Assembly: GCA_000827205.1 (NCBI GenBank)
Contig: KN832567.1
Coordinates: 952,681-1,016,680 of the forward strand
Length of the DNA stretch: 64,000 bases
Direction of reading: 5' to 3'
Source: Plicaturopsis crispa FD-325 SS-3
Lineage: Eukaryota > Basidiomycota > Agaricomycetes > Amylocorticiales > Amylocorticiaceae
This document shows, piece after piece, positions 20,198 to 32,800 of the stretch (position 1 is its first letter; each line of letters opens with the position of its first letter). The translations under genes were made by a program, and so were the position numbers. Below the pieces are notes generated by a model. It did no database searches and had not been told where the DNA came from. It saw only the letters and a program-made list of their open reading frames with translations.

Positions 20198-23100
20198 AGA
20201 TTGCGTCTGTAACTGATCAATATTTTTCTGTAACCCGTACTCAAGTGCTCATGTCTTTCGAGGATAAAGGATGTTTGGATTCAGTCGCCCTGTTTCTGCG
20301 GCTCATACATTCTGCACGGTCCACATTCTCGTCACTAGGACAAAGCAATCAGAGTATGGCAGATGTTGAATGCTATAAATATTATGATTCAATACAACAA
20401 TGGTACAGGAACCCATGGAGAGTCGATCACCGCAAGAGCACGGTCAATCACTGCGAAAAAGCATTCCCTTCGCGTGCATCGATCCTCCTTGCTCTGGAGC
20501 CGGTACGAGTGATCGATGGTTTCGTCCTGAATGTTTCTGCGGTACACAACGCCTTGCCGTTGTCATTGAACTTCCCCACCAGCCCGGATATTCTCCGAGC
20601 ACTATCGAGAGCTTGATGAAGACGGATGAACTCGGGGATCCGAGGAGGCTCAGATACCAGACTTCTGGGATGACCCGAGAAGTCTCGCTCGATGAGCAAC
20701 GGGAATCGAGTGGGTCGGGCCACGCGGCACTGTCGTCCTGGAGCAGCACCGTCCGAGGGACTGTTCCCATTCCAGAATCCGTCTTCGTGGTGCTTTCTGA
20801 TGATGTATTTGCGTGGCGCCTGTCAATCCACGGACGACGGTCGTTCATGGAGGTGCAAGGGGAACAGAACCCTGAAGCGTCCATAAACCAGATGAGGTCT
20901 TTTGCCGGAGCATCGAGCGAATTACTTGTCGTCGAAGGCGCGGTACAGTCTGAGGAATCAGGATGTTCCAGGCAGCTGCAGCGGCTGAACTAAGGATGAT
21001 ATGATGTCATCTATCAGACTCGGTATATGGGCAAACCATTTTTGACCGTGTGTGGTTGGGACGCTGCCTACGACGCGCATCAGGATACGTGCACCCGCAA
21101 CAATTTGGTCGTTCTTGTCAGTAGTTTCATCTCGGTCAAAATAGATGCTAAGTTACACACCGAAGACGTGGGTCAACCGCACGACGGCCTTATATGTACT
21201 AATAGAGCCCTGCTACATCTGTGACCTTCAATACTGTTGACAGGAGGAAAGGCAGCTCGGAGGCAAACGAGTATTGTGTCTGTCAAGATGTCACCATCCT
21301 CTGCAGGCCGACGGCCAGTGCGTCGTTCGTCGACGATGCGCCGTGCGGAGGCGGACGCGAGCAGCCAGATAACTTTGGACCAGCTTGTCGTGTGGTTTTT
21401 ATGTTCTCGGGCGACATTGTGAGCGTTCAAAAAGAAAATCAGACACTCGTGGTGAATGCAGGATGCAAAAGAACGCGCCGGTCCAAAGCCGGCTTTGCGA
21501 TTCTTACGCACGACCATGACCATGGCCCACTCCAAAGTCGATGATATTCTCAATTTTTGCCTTATTCTTGGATCCGCTAAGGTCTCCAGGCATTTGGACC
21601 TCCATATATTGAGCAGTCAGTCGAGGACTCGAGGTGTACTCGTACGTACTGCGTTCGCCCGAAGCCATCTAAGTTCAAGACTGACGGTAAGCCCTTGAGC
21701 CTTCTATCGTACTTCATCTCGCCTACTAAACCCTGCTCTCTATACGCGGCCTGCACAGTAGTGCAGAGGGACTGCATCCATAGTATGCCATTCACTTCGC
21801 GGCCTGTTGACATTGCCTGGAAATTGCGCACCAGAGTCGTCCGGACTCGTAGCCCTCGGACGCGTCGCGCCCGTCCCTCGTTCAGTGAAAGGCTACGCGT
21901 AATTCCTTTGAGAAAGCTCCAATTCGCGTAGGAGAGACCACTGAAAATCTAAGGAAGAGATAGAGTACGCTACCACGACGTTCACATCCTTCTCCAGTAC
22001 ATCGGATACTGACGACTACGTATACTAGTACGCGCTCCATTCACGCAGGCAACACACAGGCAACAAGCAGCGTACATTTGTTTCTCTTCGATCAATCTCA
22101 TTTTTCCGACAACAAGATTATCAGCGCGCTCAATCTTTCCATTCAGTCAGGATGCGCGATAGGTGCAATTGACAGTGATGTGGAGACGCGAAACGGTGAC
22201 TCCATCTTCCAGACTGATCTCGGTCAATGAAACTGATCAAGCTAATACTCTTCTCGCTTGAGAAGGATCATACACGGAGCGAGCTCTGTCTCCAGTGGTT
22301 TCGAAGAAGGATGGAGGCTTACTACCTTGGGCAGTGTCAACGCCTGCGCGATACTCTTTGGCCGCTGAGCACTCTGGTAAGAATCCCCGTCACACGCAAT
22401 GCCCAGAATCCCCAGACCAAAGTTGTGTAACAATCGCCAGGACAACGTTACCTCGCTTTACCCTGGTCCAAGTACGGCAGCTCAAGGACATCCAGATACC
22501 CAATTGACACACGACGTTCACGAATCAGGGTCTTTCGCCCGTGGCTTTTCGCAACGGCGAATTCGCAATAAGGGCTTCCAAAGAAACGTACGCATTCCTC
22601 GTGAGTGCCCTGCCATGTGCACCAATCTCACAGACAACTTTGCGCTCTCCTACGCCGTCGAATAACATCCCCTCGAAAGCCCTCCTCCCAGTGTGAGAAT
22701 GTCCGTGCACCGTCTATCGGCTATCGTCGTGCACTATTGACGACATCTTGTCATTGGAACATCGCACCGGAACCATTTCCCCGCAAAACTTTGTTTGACG
22801 TGGCTTCTCCTGGCTGTCCTGCCGCCATATACACCGACACCTCTGGGATTCAGCGTCGACGAGATTCCCCGATACCAGCACTAATCCTCCGAAGCAGTGC
22901 GGCCATGTCCCATCCTCCTCCCCGACAGTGATCACGCGATTCTACGATTGCGGTGGTTTCCGGTCTAAACCGAACGTTTGTGAGTGCGCTGCTTCGAAAT
23001 TTCTCGTGAAGTCGATGCTGATGTTGAAGTTCGTTCTCGCGCGCAGAAGGGAAGCGCATGGCCCGGTCGCGTCGAGCACTTGAGCAGCAGAGATAAGGCC

Positions 23101-23322
23101 AAATGTTTGCCAAATGCGCTTATCTCCTCGATCAAAAATCTCATTGGCTTGTCATCCACGGGTGAATTTGATTACATTAGGGGCTATAGCAACTCCCCCC
23201 GTCTTATCCACTGCTCGGGCGTCATTTTACCCCTTCCAAACATCGCGCACTCTCCGCCCTTTCTTGTCGACCGTCACCTACGAAAGAAAATCGCCAATTT
23301 TCGTTTTGAGTGATCTCGCGCA
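20198..23322. other. Gene-poor region with weak ORFs only
   Basis: About 3.1 kb. The best ORF is 20400-20993 (+, 197 codons), starting MVQEPMESRSPQE; it overlaps an antisense ORF of 146 codons and neither has a recognised motif. At 20220-20420 the sequence turns AT-rich. Between 21000 and 22900 many short ORFs occur on both strands without a consistent exon chain. This could be decayed coding or repeat DNA. I could not support a gene. Confidence 0.35.
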
Positions 23323-24479
23323 ATGGAGAGGTCAATCTCTGATGGCGCCAGTACCAACACTGACCAATCCTCCTCGAGAGGTCGCGAAGCCTTCGTGCGT
23401 CTCATCTCGCATTCGGGGGGCCTCTTGACTGACGAAATATGTATACTCCAGCAGTCGAGTGGCCGAGGAGGCGCAGGAAACATTCGACGCTCGTCTGTCT
23501 CTAGCGATAACGCACCCGAGGGTGTATTTACGGATGCTAGAGGCCGTGAGCACGCTGTTGATACTACGAAGGTGTGTCGCCCCATATCTCCGTATTGACA
23601 TCTTTTTCACTGCCGCCTCCTGTAGGTTCTGTCGACTGGTCGTGGCGGTGCCGGTAATCTGCAATCACTCTCGCGCTCCAGGCACCATCCCGCGATCTCC
23701 AAAGTACAGCACCCGCAAACGGCGAGCATCATGTCTGATCATGCAGCGGCAAATGCGCACTACGAGCGGGAGGTACTGCGGAGGAACGACGAAATCAAAG
23801 CTGGGATCGTGCGTATCCCCTGCCCTTCTATCCGTCCAACTTCATTAGTCACCTCGGTCATTTGACCGACACTGACATGTTGCTCCTCTAGAAAACAACT
23901 GGTCGTGGTGGTCTCGGCAATATCTCCCAACAGAAATCACGTCCACGAACCAATATCAAGTCGAAGTCAAAATTGAAAACGCGGTCACGCCTGTTTACTC
24001 GTCGTTCCGTTGATTCAGATATCGCATTGCATCCAGTCGGCCGAGGTGGTACTGGTAACATCAAAAACGCGCGGGGTGGAGAGCATGGCCTTGAGCTAGG
24101 AAATGAGGAAATGGCGGAGCATCACCATGACAAGGAATTGTGAGCCTTTCCCAATTTGTGTGCGGTTTAGCTCTCTTGCCCTGTATCTGACGCGACAGAA
24201 AACAGGAACTCCAGAAGTCGCGGTGGCATCGTGAACTTTACTTCCCCTCATAGTTCGGCCGTCGAAACACTGCCGCCTCATCAACACGACGACCTCCATG
24301 AATCAAGTGGACAAGGACAAGGCCAATCGCGCAGTCCGTCGAGGCAGCGAGCGGCTTCGAAGGAAGGACGCTCTTCGACGTCGACGGAGCGGCGTGGACT
24401 CGCGGGCATGCTTCACAAAGTGACCCGCTCTGGGCAGCAGCACGAAGCGCCTGCGGTGGAGGAGGATCCGCCCGAGTGA
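23323..24479 (+). CDS. GRGGAGN-repeat protein (DUF3602-like)
   Basis: Five exons (23323-23394, 23452-23571, 23626-23808, 23892-24139, 24206-24479) give 897 nt, or 298 residues. The protein carries four to five copies of a Gly-rich motif: SGRGGAGNIRR, TGRGGAGNLQS, TGRGGLGNISQ, VGRGGTGNIKN and the divergent SRSRGGIVNF. Each of the first four lies near the start of an exon or follows a short linker. This is the hallmark of the fungal DUF3602 family, short basic proteins of unknown function. The remaining sequence is hydrophilic, basic and Ser-rich, without membrane segments. For the last intron, the acceptor AACAG (24205) rather than the first ACAG is chosen because only it keeps the frame open to the stop. 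Confidence 0.8.
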
Positions 24480-26160
24480 CTACATGGCGGTGCTGCTGCA
24501 TCGAGGCAGAAGGTGACGGTGATGGGCAGGGTGAAGTTTCGCGTCGGAAAGCGGGTCTCCCGGGAGGTCGTCCCCCCGGTGCCCCCTAACCGGTATGCGT
24601 CGAAGCCTCTACCTCCAATCCGAATTAGTGAGGAAGAGTCGTCACCACCTGCCTCTGTGCCTGCACCGCTTTCACCGTGCCCGAGTAACCTTTCTCCAAC
24701 TACCTCAACAGGTGGCAGGAGTCGAAGCGGAAGCACCACCACCAAGAGCAGTCTGAGTAGCTTGCATTCTGGGGGCGGGACGCTGATGACGCTGGAGGAG
24801 GGAAGAGAGTATGTGTCTTTCTTTGATTTTTGACTATCGTTTATTCGCGTTTTCCATTTCGCTGCTTTCATTCCTTTCTGCATAGCATCTTGCTTTCTCC
24901 TCGGATCCCTGCTTGTCCCCATGCAGTCACTGGACGGACTGCCCATCCTGTTGTACTCGTCTACGTCGATTTCCCCGTCAAACCCGCATCATAGATCGGG
25001 GTCTCTACCCCATGGCGCCCCGTTGTTCTTGCGGGCATTTGGCCGCTATTTTCATCCATCGTTTCTTCTTCCCATCATCTCTTCGTCTTCGCCTTCCTCA
25101 TTTTGGCTCTCGCGTTTACCAAAATTTCAATCTCCTGTTTTGCATCCTGGACGCGTCGCTCAAGGCCGTCATGTTTCTGCCTGCATCACCAACCATACGT
25201 TATCTTATCGCATCTTCCTGGATTGTACCATAGCAAATAATTCCCATCATGCTCGAACGACCTCCGCCAGATGCCACAGTGCCATAGCGTCCTCCCACAG
25301 CGCTGCTGCGTCGTCGGGACATGCCGGTATCAGCCTTTGCTCGTACCGCGCCCGTGGGGATGCCTGTGAGCCTTTTGGGGCGCTAGCGACGGTGATGCAC
25401 CGGACCGCTCTTATCTGCGTATTTCTTGTGGCGTCGGCGTATGGAGCGAGCGTTCCACCTTTGATCCCCCGCCCACGGGCCCGTCTAGTGCTACATCCCC
25501 CCTTCTCGTTCGAGGCACACTATCTATCGCACTATACTGATTGATGGTTTCTTACCCAGGCATTCGAGGGCACGCATGCCGGCTCACTGGGGCAGAAGGC
25601 ATCGCAGCGGCAGGTGAGTATTGATGTTATTGAATTGTTGCGACAGATGATAACGGTGAGAAGAAAAATCCCCGCCCACAGGCTGCGTACACATATAATT
25701 ATTGTGTCTATTCTGGTTGCCTCGGATCATGGGGATCGCGACGAACGACGACGGCTCGCAAGTGTAAACGCCTCTACCACTGTGTGCTCAGGACGCGCCA
25801 GATGCGCGTACTTATGAAGCAAGGATCAAAATATCCGCTGAATGCCGAAATGCGAGGCGCGATTCGAGGCGCGATCGCGGCTGGTGCGTCTCAAGAAATG
25901 TCGCGTCGATTCGCGTGCTTGCTTCCAAGTCTCAGCAACCACAGTCGCAACCTCTTCGATCTCAAATACTCAATGCACTACGCTATCCGATGAGTGCAAC
26001 AACTAATCTGAAATGTCATTACATGTGTCCGTACTTCAAATTCGTTACCCGTCATGCCGCCGAATCGCAGTCTCTATTTGAGCCTGTTCGCGAAGTCATC
26101 AACATGATGAGGCCACCAGCACGACGATGGAGCTCTTTTGAATGGCTCGACGGTATTCCT
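24480..26160. other. Intergenic with one possible small ORF
   Basis: About 1.7 kb. A 106-codon plus-strand ORF at 24513-24833 (basic N-terminus, then Ser/Thr/Gly-rich) resembles low-complexity coding sequence and could be an extra gene or an extension of the preceding one, but it has no family signature. The remainder, including a 207-codon ORF at 24921-25544, is pyrimidine-rich and not convincing. Confidence 0.35.
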
Positions 26161-27816
26161 TCAAGCGTAGAGAGCTGGCTCAATGTCTGTATCAGATCCA
26201 CGACCTGCAGGTAGCGCCGGTAAGTCTTCAACAACTTCTGTCTCGTGTCTGCCATATCCACTGACCTTCCTGCCGTTTGCAGATAGTTTATCCCTGACGC
26301 TGTCGATTTCGGCAAGTGTTGTGTTCACGTTGTCAAGTGCCTGGAGTGCAGGAGCCCGTGAGTAAGCCGTGCCCATATCTTCGGGGCTTTGACGAACCTG
26401 CACATCCACGGCGACTTTCCCCTTCACGAGTGCTCGGAGCGTGGTATTCCACCGGCTGATGTTCTCGCTTAGATCATCCTCCAGGCGCGGCCTCTTTGCG
26501 CTACCCTCCTCCTCCATATCATCCTGTTCCCTCGTCCGCTTCGCCGACTGCATGCCGGCATGCATGTCGGGGCCTACTTCGGAGGACCTGCTGCTTGTTC
26601 CGATATCTGATCCACTACCTTCTCCGCGAGACGCGCCAAGACCTTCAGTATTCCATGCCTGCAGACCATTGATGTCAGTACAATCACTCACTCCATTATC
26701 GTCGACACAATGCCAGACTCTTACCTCCTTGCTAGGCTTGCTTCCGTGCCCTCGCCACTTGCTCCCCGGCCCGAAAGCTGCCTCCAGTCGCTCGTTGAAC
26801 ATCGCAGCACGTCCTGGATCCGGCCGCGCGCAACGAATCTCCGCGTTGGTAGGCTGATAATTCTCGCTCAAGTGTTGCCTCCGCTCGTTCCGCAAGAAGC
26901 GGAGGTTCCATGGTCGCACCATCCTGTCCAAAGGCACGACGCTATCCCGGGTGATCTCCCGCGCCTCAAGCAACGCGTCGACTTGCTCCTCCTCGGTCAT
27001 CCGCAACCTGCGATGTCTAACCGGCACCACCTCCGAGCGAAAAACTTCGACGGCCTTGGCTTTGCGCTCGAGAAGCGGCGGCAGCGACTCGTCCATTTGC
27101 TCGGCACATTCCTCGTCCGAGTCGAGCTCGTCGTAGTCGCCTGCCTCGTCGACCTCATCCCTGATGGCGTCGGCAGGTTCCTGTAACTCGGCGAGGCGCT
27201 TTTCCTGCGCGTCGGCTGCATAGCGAAAGGAATACTCGAAGGCGCCTGGTGATGTGTCGACGGAGGTGTGGGGTAATACGGAGGCAAGCGCGCTGGCCGA
27301 ACCGGACGATGCAGCGCTGGCTGCTGGCTCGATGTGCCCGTATTGTGCAGCCGACCGGCGGCGTGATGGAGGTGGAGGCTTCGAGATGACGACACCAGCG
27401 AACGCTGCGCGACCATTCTTGTTAGAGACGGTAGATAGAGACGTTGAGGACGAGGCTGAGGCGGCAACAATTGAGGGGCCCTCAGAGACCGCGGAAACTA
27501 CGCTAGACTTCGACGACGAGGGAGACGCGCTCGTATGTTGGATATCCGTGAGTGAGGGAGTGGGGAAGTCGGACGCTGTTTGTAAAGGCGCGGAGGTGGT
27601 GGCAATCTTCGAGCTGTCACTGGAAAATGGTGGTAGGCTTTGTGGTGTTCCATGGTCCGAGACTCCGCGCTCTGAGAGTGCTGGATACGCACTGTACCTT
27701 CGAGCGGGACCAACCGCTGATTGAACATTGCCAGTGATCGTGTGGTTGGTGATCTGTGCAGGTTCATGAACATGTCGCAAATTTGCCTGGAGGGCAGCTG
27801 CACTAACGGCACCCAT
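26161..27816 (-). CDS. Hypothetical acidic/Ser-rich protein
   Basis: An intronless frame of 551 codons from the chosen ATG at 27816. The frame stays open further upstream to 28161, but there the base composition becomes AT-rich and the peptide (KFLHIMQSLIYHR) looks non-coding, so the internal MGAVSAAALQANL start is preferred. Residues about 90-190 are Ser/Ala-rich. A segment of about residues 200-390 is ordered-looking, with an acidic patch (DELDSDEECAEQMDESLPPL) and a basic, Trp-containing stretch (MVRPWNLRFLRNERRQHLSEN). The C-terminal part has a nuclear-localisation-like cluster AKRTREQ and AKRPRLEDD. No family is recognised. A nuclear location is an inference from the basic clusters. Confidence 0.5.
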   Translation of the reverse strand: MGAVSAAALQANLRHVHEPAQITNHTITGNVQSAVGPARRYSAYPALSERGVSDHGTPQSLPPFSSDSSKIATTSAPLQTASDFPTPSLTDIQHTSASPSSSKSSVVSAVSEGPSIVAASASSSTSLSTVSNKNGRAAFAGVVISKPPPPSRRRSAAQYGHIEPAASAASSGSASALASVLPHTSVDTSPGAFEYSFRYAADAQEKRLAELQEPADAIRDEVDEAGDYDELDSDEECAEQMDESLPPLLERKAKAVEVFRSEVVPVRHRRLRMTEEEQVDALLEAREITRDSVVPLDRMVRPWNLRFLRNERRQHLSENYQPTNAEIRCARPDPGRAAMFNERLEAAFGPGSKWRGHGSKPSKEVRVWHCVDDNGVSDCTDINGLQAWNTEGLGASRGEGSGSDIGTSSRSSEVGPDMHAGMQSAKRTREQDDMEEEGSAKRPRLEDDLSENISRWNTTLRALVKGKVAVDVQVRQSPEDMGTAYSRAPALQALDNVNTTLAEIDSVRDKLSANGRKVSGYGRHETEVVEDLPALPAGRGSDTDIEPALYA

Positions 27817-29340
27817 GCTGCCAATGTCTAGCAAGATTTGATGGTCTGGAATTTGAAAGGTCAGTGAGATGTGTGTAGATGGTATGTAACAACTGGAATG
27901 CACCATTGTTTGAGCTTGATAATTGGCTGTGGTTAGATCCAGAATTTGAGATGTGGGTGTACGAGCCACACTGCTGCCCCTGGTGAAGCATCTTTCTTCC
28001 CCGGGAAATTGGTGATGAAGGGTAGGGTGGAGATGGTATGAGCTGATCTTCCTCAAGCTCATCCTCGCTACTGTCATGCTGAGACAGATTTTCTGAAGGA
28101 GGGGCTTTGATAGGGGTCCACGATGGTAGATCAAGGACTGCATAATGTGCAAAAATTTCACTTGTGCCCTGTGCGATATGACACATTTCTAAGTAATATG
28201 TAGTTAGGACAGCGCACAAATCCAACAAATAGAAGAAGTATATCACCATGTTCTTTGTCTGAACCTGGAGAGTGAATTTTCCTATAAAGTGGGGTTGAAA
28301 ACTGTGATCCTGCTGTTTACATAGTAAATACCACTCATAATGGACACAATGAGATACATACAACAAAATATGTCCTTTAATGGTGACAAAACATGTACAG
28401 AATCTCTTTGCATTGATTGACTGAAAACAATTGGTGAGATGAGATTTAGGGGTTACTTTCATTGCAAACATACAATAAAGGGCACAATGTGTGATGTGTA
28501 GATTATAAGTGCACACTTATGCAGTCAAGGCTGACTATCGAATGAGCAGAGATGTGGGGTGAGGAAAGAGACGAAGAAAGAGAAGTGAGAAGCAACGAAT
28601 TTATAACTGAGTCTGACTTTGGTCTTGTTGACATTTGTTTATTGTTGTAGATATTTTCTGAATTTGCGGCCAAAACCCAGTTTATTCTATTTTATTCCTT
28701 TTGATTGATCAGTGTGGTCTAGAGTAGTTCCAGGCAAAATCTAGACTTTGGTGCAGCAGTGTTTATTGGTGATGACTGATGTTACATTCAATTGGAGTGT
28801 TCTGTCTTTCACAGTCACTGACAATGGTGCGTGTAGTGGTTTTGGTTAGGGGATTTGATGAATGAGAAAAATCATCAAGTGTAGCAGTAGTTAACAATGT
28901 AATTTTCTCAAAAGATATGGTAGTTGTAGCCTGATGTGCGCTCCCCAATAACTGAGACAATAGACGCAGTGGTAAAAGCACAATAAATATAACTTGGGAA
29001 TTTCCCCACTCTCCATGCACCCCAATATTGCGGGCAAAAACTGCACTTCAATGGGCAAAACGTAACTCTAACGACATGGAGACAACACGGAGAATACACC
29101 TCCCAAGGGGTACACATAGAAAATAATGGCTTGAGATAGGGGTAGCTGTCAAAGTTTTGCATTTTGTTTGAGCCACGGACTTTTCTGAGGCTCACCTAAA
29201 TGTTGCAGCTCGTCCTTCCTTGACGTTTCTTGGACATCCGATGCAAAAAGCACTTGCCCTTGAACACAGAAGTACTCCAGTGAAGAGCAAAGTCCTAGTC
29301 AAACACGGAAGGGGCAAAGAATTCAGAAAGGAGTGCACCT
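27817..29340. other. AT-rich island, no gene supported
   Basis: Composition changes sharply near 27850 and stays AT-rich up to the left end of the pogo element at 29343. ORFs here (for example minus 27803-28516) give peptides with many Tyr, Cys and Ile residues, unlike the genes nearby. It may be an old transposon, but no terminal repeat or transposase fragment was recognised. Confidence 0.4.
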
Positions 29341-29342
29341 TA

Positions 29343-29362
29343 CAGTCATCAACCGGCAACTG
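29343..29362 (+). repeat. Left terminal inverted repeat of the pogo-class element
   Basis: Starts CAGTCATCAACCGG directly after TA, and pairs with 36411-36430. Confidence 0.9.
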
Positions 29363-29825
29363 AAACACCCCCGCCCAGTGATACATTTGCCTCCTCCTGC
29401 TTCAACGCTTTCAAGTGCCGACTTCAATCCTTTTTTCCACTGATCCTTAGTAGATGGCCTTCCGTTTGAAACCTATACTATCTAGTTTCAATATACCCAA
29501 TAATATTCAGTATTGCCAACAAGTTGCAGAATCCCCAATTTTCGACCGTTCCGAAATTTGCATTGACCTGTAAGCTACGAGAAACACCTCACATGGACTC
29601 TACAATGGCTATCCCAGTCTCACATAGCCGTAGGGCATGTATGGGGAGGTATGCGGGTTGTATGCGGTCCTTAGTGCTCTGCTAGGACGGTCATGCATTG
29701 TGTTTTACGGCAGCGCTACAGCCTTCAATTTGCAATGGTTTTCTTGCGGGCCCACCTCATTTTCGTCTCGCCTCGCTCCCTAGAAAACTGCTCTTTCACC
29801 TTGCCTATCCTCGTAGACTGGTACC

Positions 29826-32800
29826 ATGGTCGGACGTGCGAAATCAGACACAAAGAAGAAGCAGATTGAGCGGGAGGCTCATGATGCACTTATGGCCCGC
29901 GCGGTGGCCGTTTATCGAGCTGAACTCGCAAAACCTGATGGATCCAGCCGCAAAGGAGCACGCACAATCTGTAATGACTTTCAGGCTCTCAATACACTAG
30001 CAACAGGCAAGCAGATTAAACTCAGCCATACCACACTCATCCGCCTCGCCGCAGACGGTGCACGAAGCCGTGCACAAGCAAATGAAGAGCGCTCGTGGCT
30101 TACACCCGACGAGGCAGAGGTCGTCATTGCCTTTATTGTGGAGATGGGAAACCGAGGCTTCCCACTGAGCCATCGCCGGTTGAAGGAGCATGTTGACGAG
30201 ATCTGTCGGGCTCGTCTTGGGTCCAAATTTCCTGCCACCGGAGTTGGAAAGAATTGGACGCACCGATTCGCAGAGAAGCACTCTGAGCGTATCAGGGTCT
30301 CGTGGTCACGCCCCCTCGACTCGAAGCGTGGTCGTGCAGTCAACCCTAACACCAATGAGGCCTGGTGGTCCCTACTGAAGAAGACATTAACGGAGTTCGA
30401 AATCGAGGAAAAAAATACCTATGGCATTGACGAGGTCGGATGTCCACCGTACAGCGAAGATCGTGAACGCGTTTTTGGAGCACGAAAGCTCGCGCCCCAA
30501 TACCAGCAGCGGGGAGGTGCCCGTGAGAATATCACGGTGCTGACCACCATATGCGCAGACGGTACCGCGATCGCACCGGCCGTGATATTCAAGGGCAGTG
30601 CATACCAGATGAAGTGGGCACAGAACAATCCTGCGAAGGCATCGTGAGTTGTTGGAAGGGTGCTGGCGGGGCACCGAACACTGAGCGAGAGCGAGGACTA
30701 ACAGGACAACGGTATCTCTGTTGGACAGTAGACAAAGGTACAAGGGCGGCGGTATGGTATGACTGAGGAAAGAGAACAGGATCCCGACGTGAACATGAAG
30801 GGTCGGGATCCGGGAACGTGTATGTAATCAATGTAATGTTTACACTCACCCCCATCGAGAAAAATTGGCCGGCCGCTCGCGAGAGGCAGTTGACGAAAGC
30901 TCCGTACGAAGGGCAAGGAAGACAGAGGGAAAGATTAAACAGCACCAAGGAAATGAGGAACAGAACACATGCCAGGAACAGGAAGTTTGTAGAGGCGACT
31001 CGGAGATTACGTGACCTAGGAAAAGCTCGAAAAAATCTGGCCAGGAATATATAGTATCTTCAGTCCAAGAAAAACAAGCCAAATGGTAGGAGGAAAAAAA
31101 TGAAACTCAATGATCAACAAAAATTCAATCGTCACACTCCTCGTCGTCGGACCCATCTCCCAAGACACAAGACGGCAGCTGGCTCNNNNNNNNNNNNNNN
31201 NNNNNNNNNNNNNNNNNNNNNNNNNNNNNNNNNNNNNNNNNNNNNNNNNNNNNNNNNNNNNNNNNNNNNNNNNNNNNNNNNNNNNNNNNNNNNNNNNNNN
31301 NNNNNNNNNNNNNNNNNNNNNNNNNNNNNNNNNNNNNNNNTGTCGGCGTGAACGCGCGCGGAGCGGCAGGTACCGGAGCCAAGGTTGCAACAGAGCGCGG
31401 ACCGGGTACGCCGTACGGGCTGAAAAACTCGCGGAGGGATTACAACACCCTCTGCAATGAGGCTGTCCCACGCCGTGCACATTGTATTGACAAGCCCGTC
31501 GACGGAGGACAGCTCGATGTCGAAAGTCGGGATCGCCAGGACCCGCAGCATAAGGACAGGGTGGGCATGGCACAGCAGGTGGCACTTGTAGTGCGTATCC
31601 TTGATGGCGAGAGAGGACTTCTTGTTGCCGATTGCGTTGCGGGCACGCTCGAGGTCCGAATTGTACTCGCGGAAGGTCCCGGTCTGCTGGGTCTTGTAAA
31701 ACTTCACAACCGCGTCCATTTTCCACCCGGCGGGTACAAATCGAGCCTTTACGCGCGTCGAGAACTCCTCCCAAGTAGCGAGCGGCTTCAGCTCCTCGCG
31801 GTTCTCGTCCCACCAACGCGAAGTCGTCTCCTCGAGGAGCTGCGTGCCTGCAAACAGGATTTGTATATTGGAATATTCGGATCACGGTACGAACGACTCG
31901 TACCGCATGGTAATTTGATTATCTTATCGTTGGCTATCGTACTTATACTCTCGCATGTACATACGCTAGCGAGTTTGAACCCTAATCCACCCCCGTTTCC
32001 TCGTCTCCTTGCGTCGCCCGTCCCTACCGCGCTCGTATCGTCCGTTGTGCGCGCCCGATTTCTACACAAACTCGCTAACATCACCGTTCTATTTGTGTTT
32101 GGCATTGTTTGCCCCTCGTACCCGCCGGGTTTCCGACAGCCCATTCCTTGCTCGTACCACCGTCGTTGGCCGCCGCTCCCGTTCCCCGTTCCCCGCGTAA
32201 TCCGTCCGTCGTGGGCGTTGCTCGTATCCGCCGTTGAGGCACCCCTGTACCCCGTCGTAAGCCGCCGTCGAGGCGCTGTACCCGTACCCCCGTGAAGTCG
32301 CCCGTCGAGGGCGCGTCGTCGTAAAGTCGCTCGCCGAGAGCGCATCGTTGCGCAAAGTCGTCCGTCGAGGGCGCATCGGAAAGTCGCCCGTCGAGGGCGC
32401 ATCGGAAGTCGTTCGCCGAGAACGCGTCGGAAGTCGCTCGTCGAGAGTGCATCGGAAAGCCGCCCGCCGAGGGCGCATCGTACCGGAAGTCGTCCGTCGA
32501 GGACGCGTCGTAAAGCCGCCCGTCGAGGGTGCATTCGTTGTTGGTCCCCGGAGCCGTGAAGCATGGTCGTCGATGGATTATGCCGACACTGGGGAGGTTA
32601 GTTCGTCGTGAGTCCGCCCGCAGCTATGTCGCGCATTCCGTAACAGGCTCCGCGTTACCTGTCCGCTGCTCATCGTGCGATACTCGCCGCACGTTCGCTG
32701 TCGCTGCCCGTTGGAAGTTGGATCGGTTTTTGGTTTGAGGGAGTGCGTTATTTCTTATTCGTCTTCGCCTTTCTTCGCTACTGCTTGGTACTTCGTCGTT

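Noticed and set aside
19678-20244. 188-codon minus-strand ORF
   Set aside because: Antisense shadow of the kinase-like domain.
32294-32536. Regular repeats resembling a CRISPR array
   Set aside because: Units follow one another without unique spacers, the host is a eukaryote, and the block is part of an LTR element present twice.
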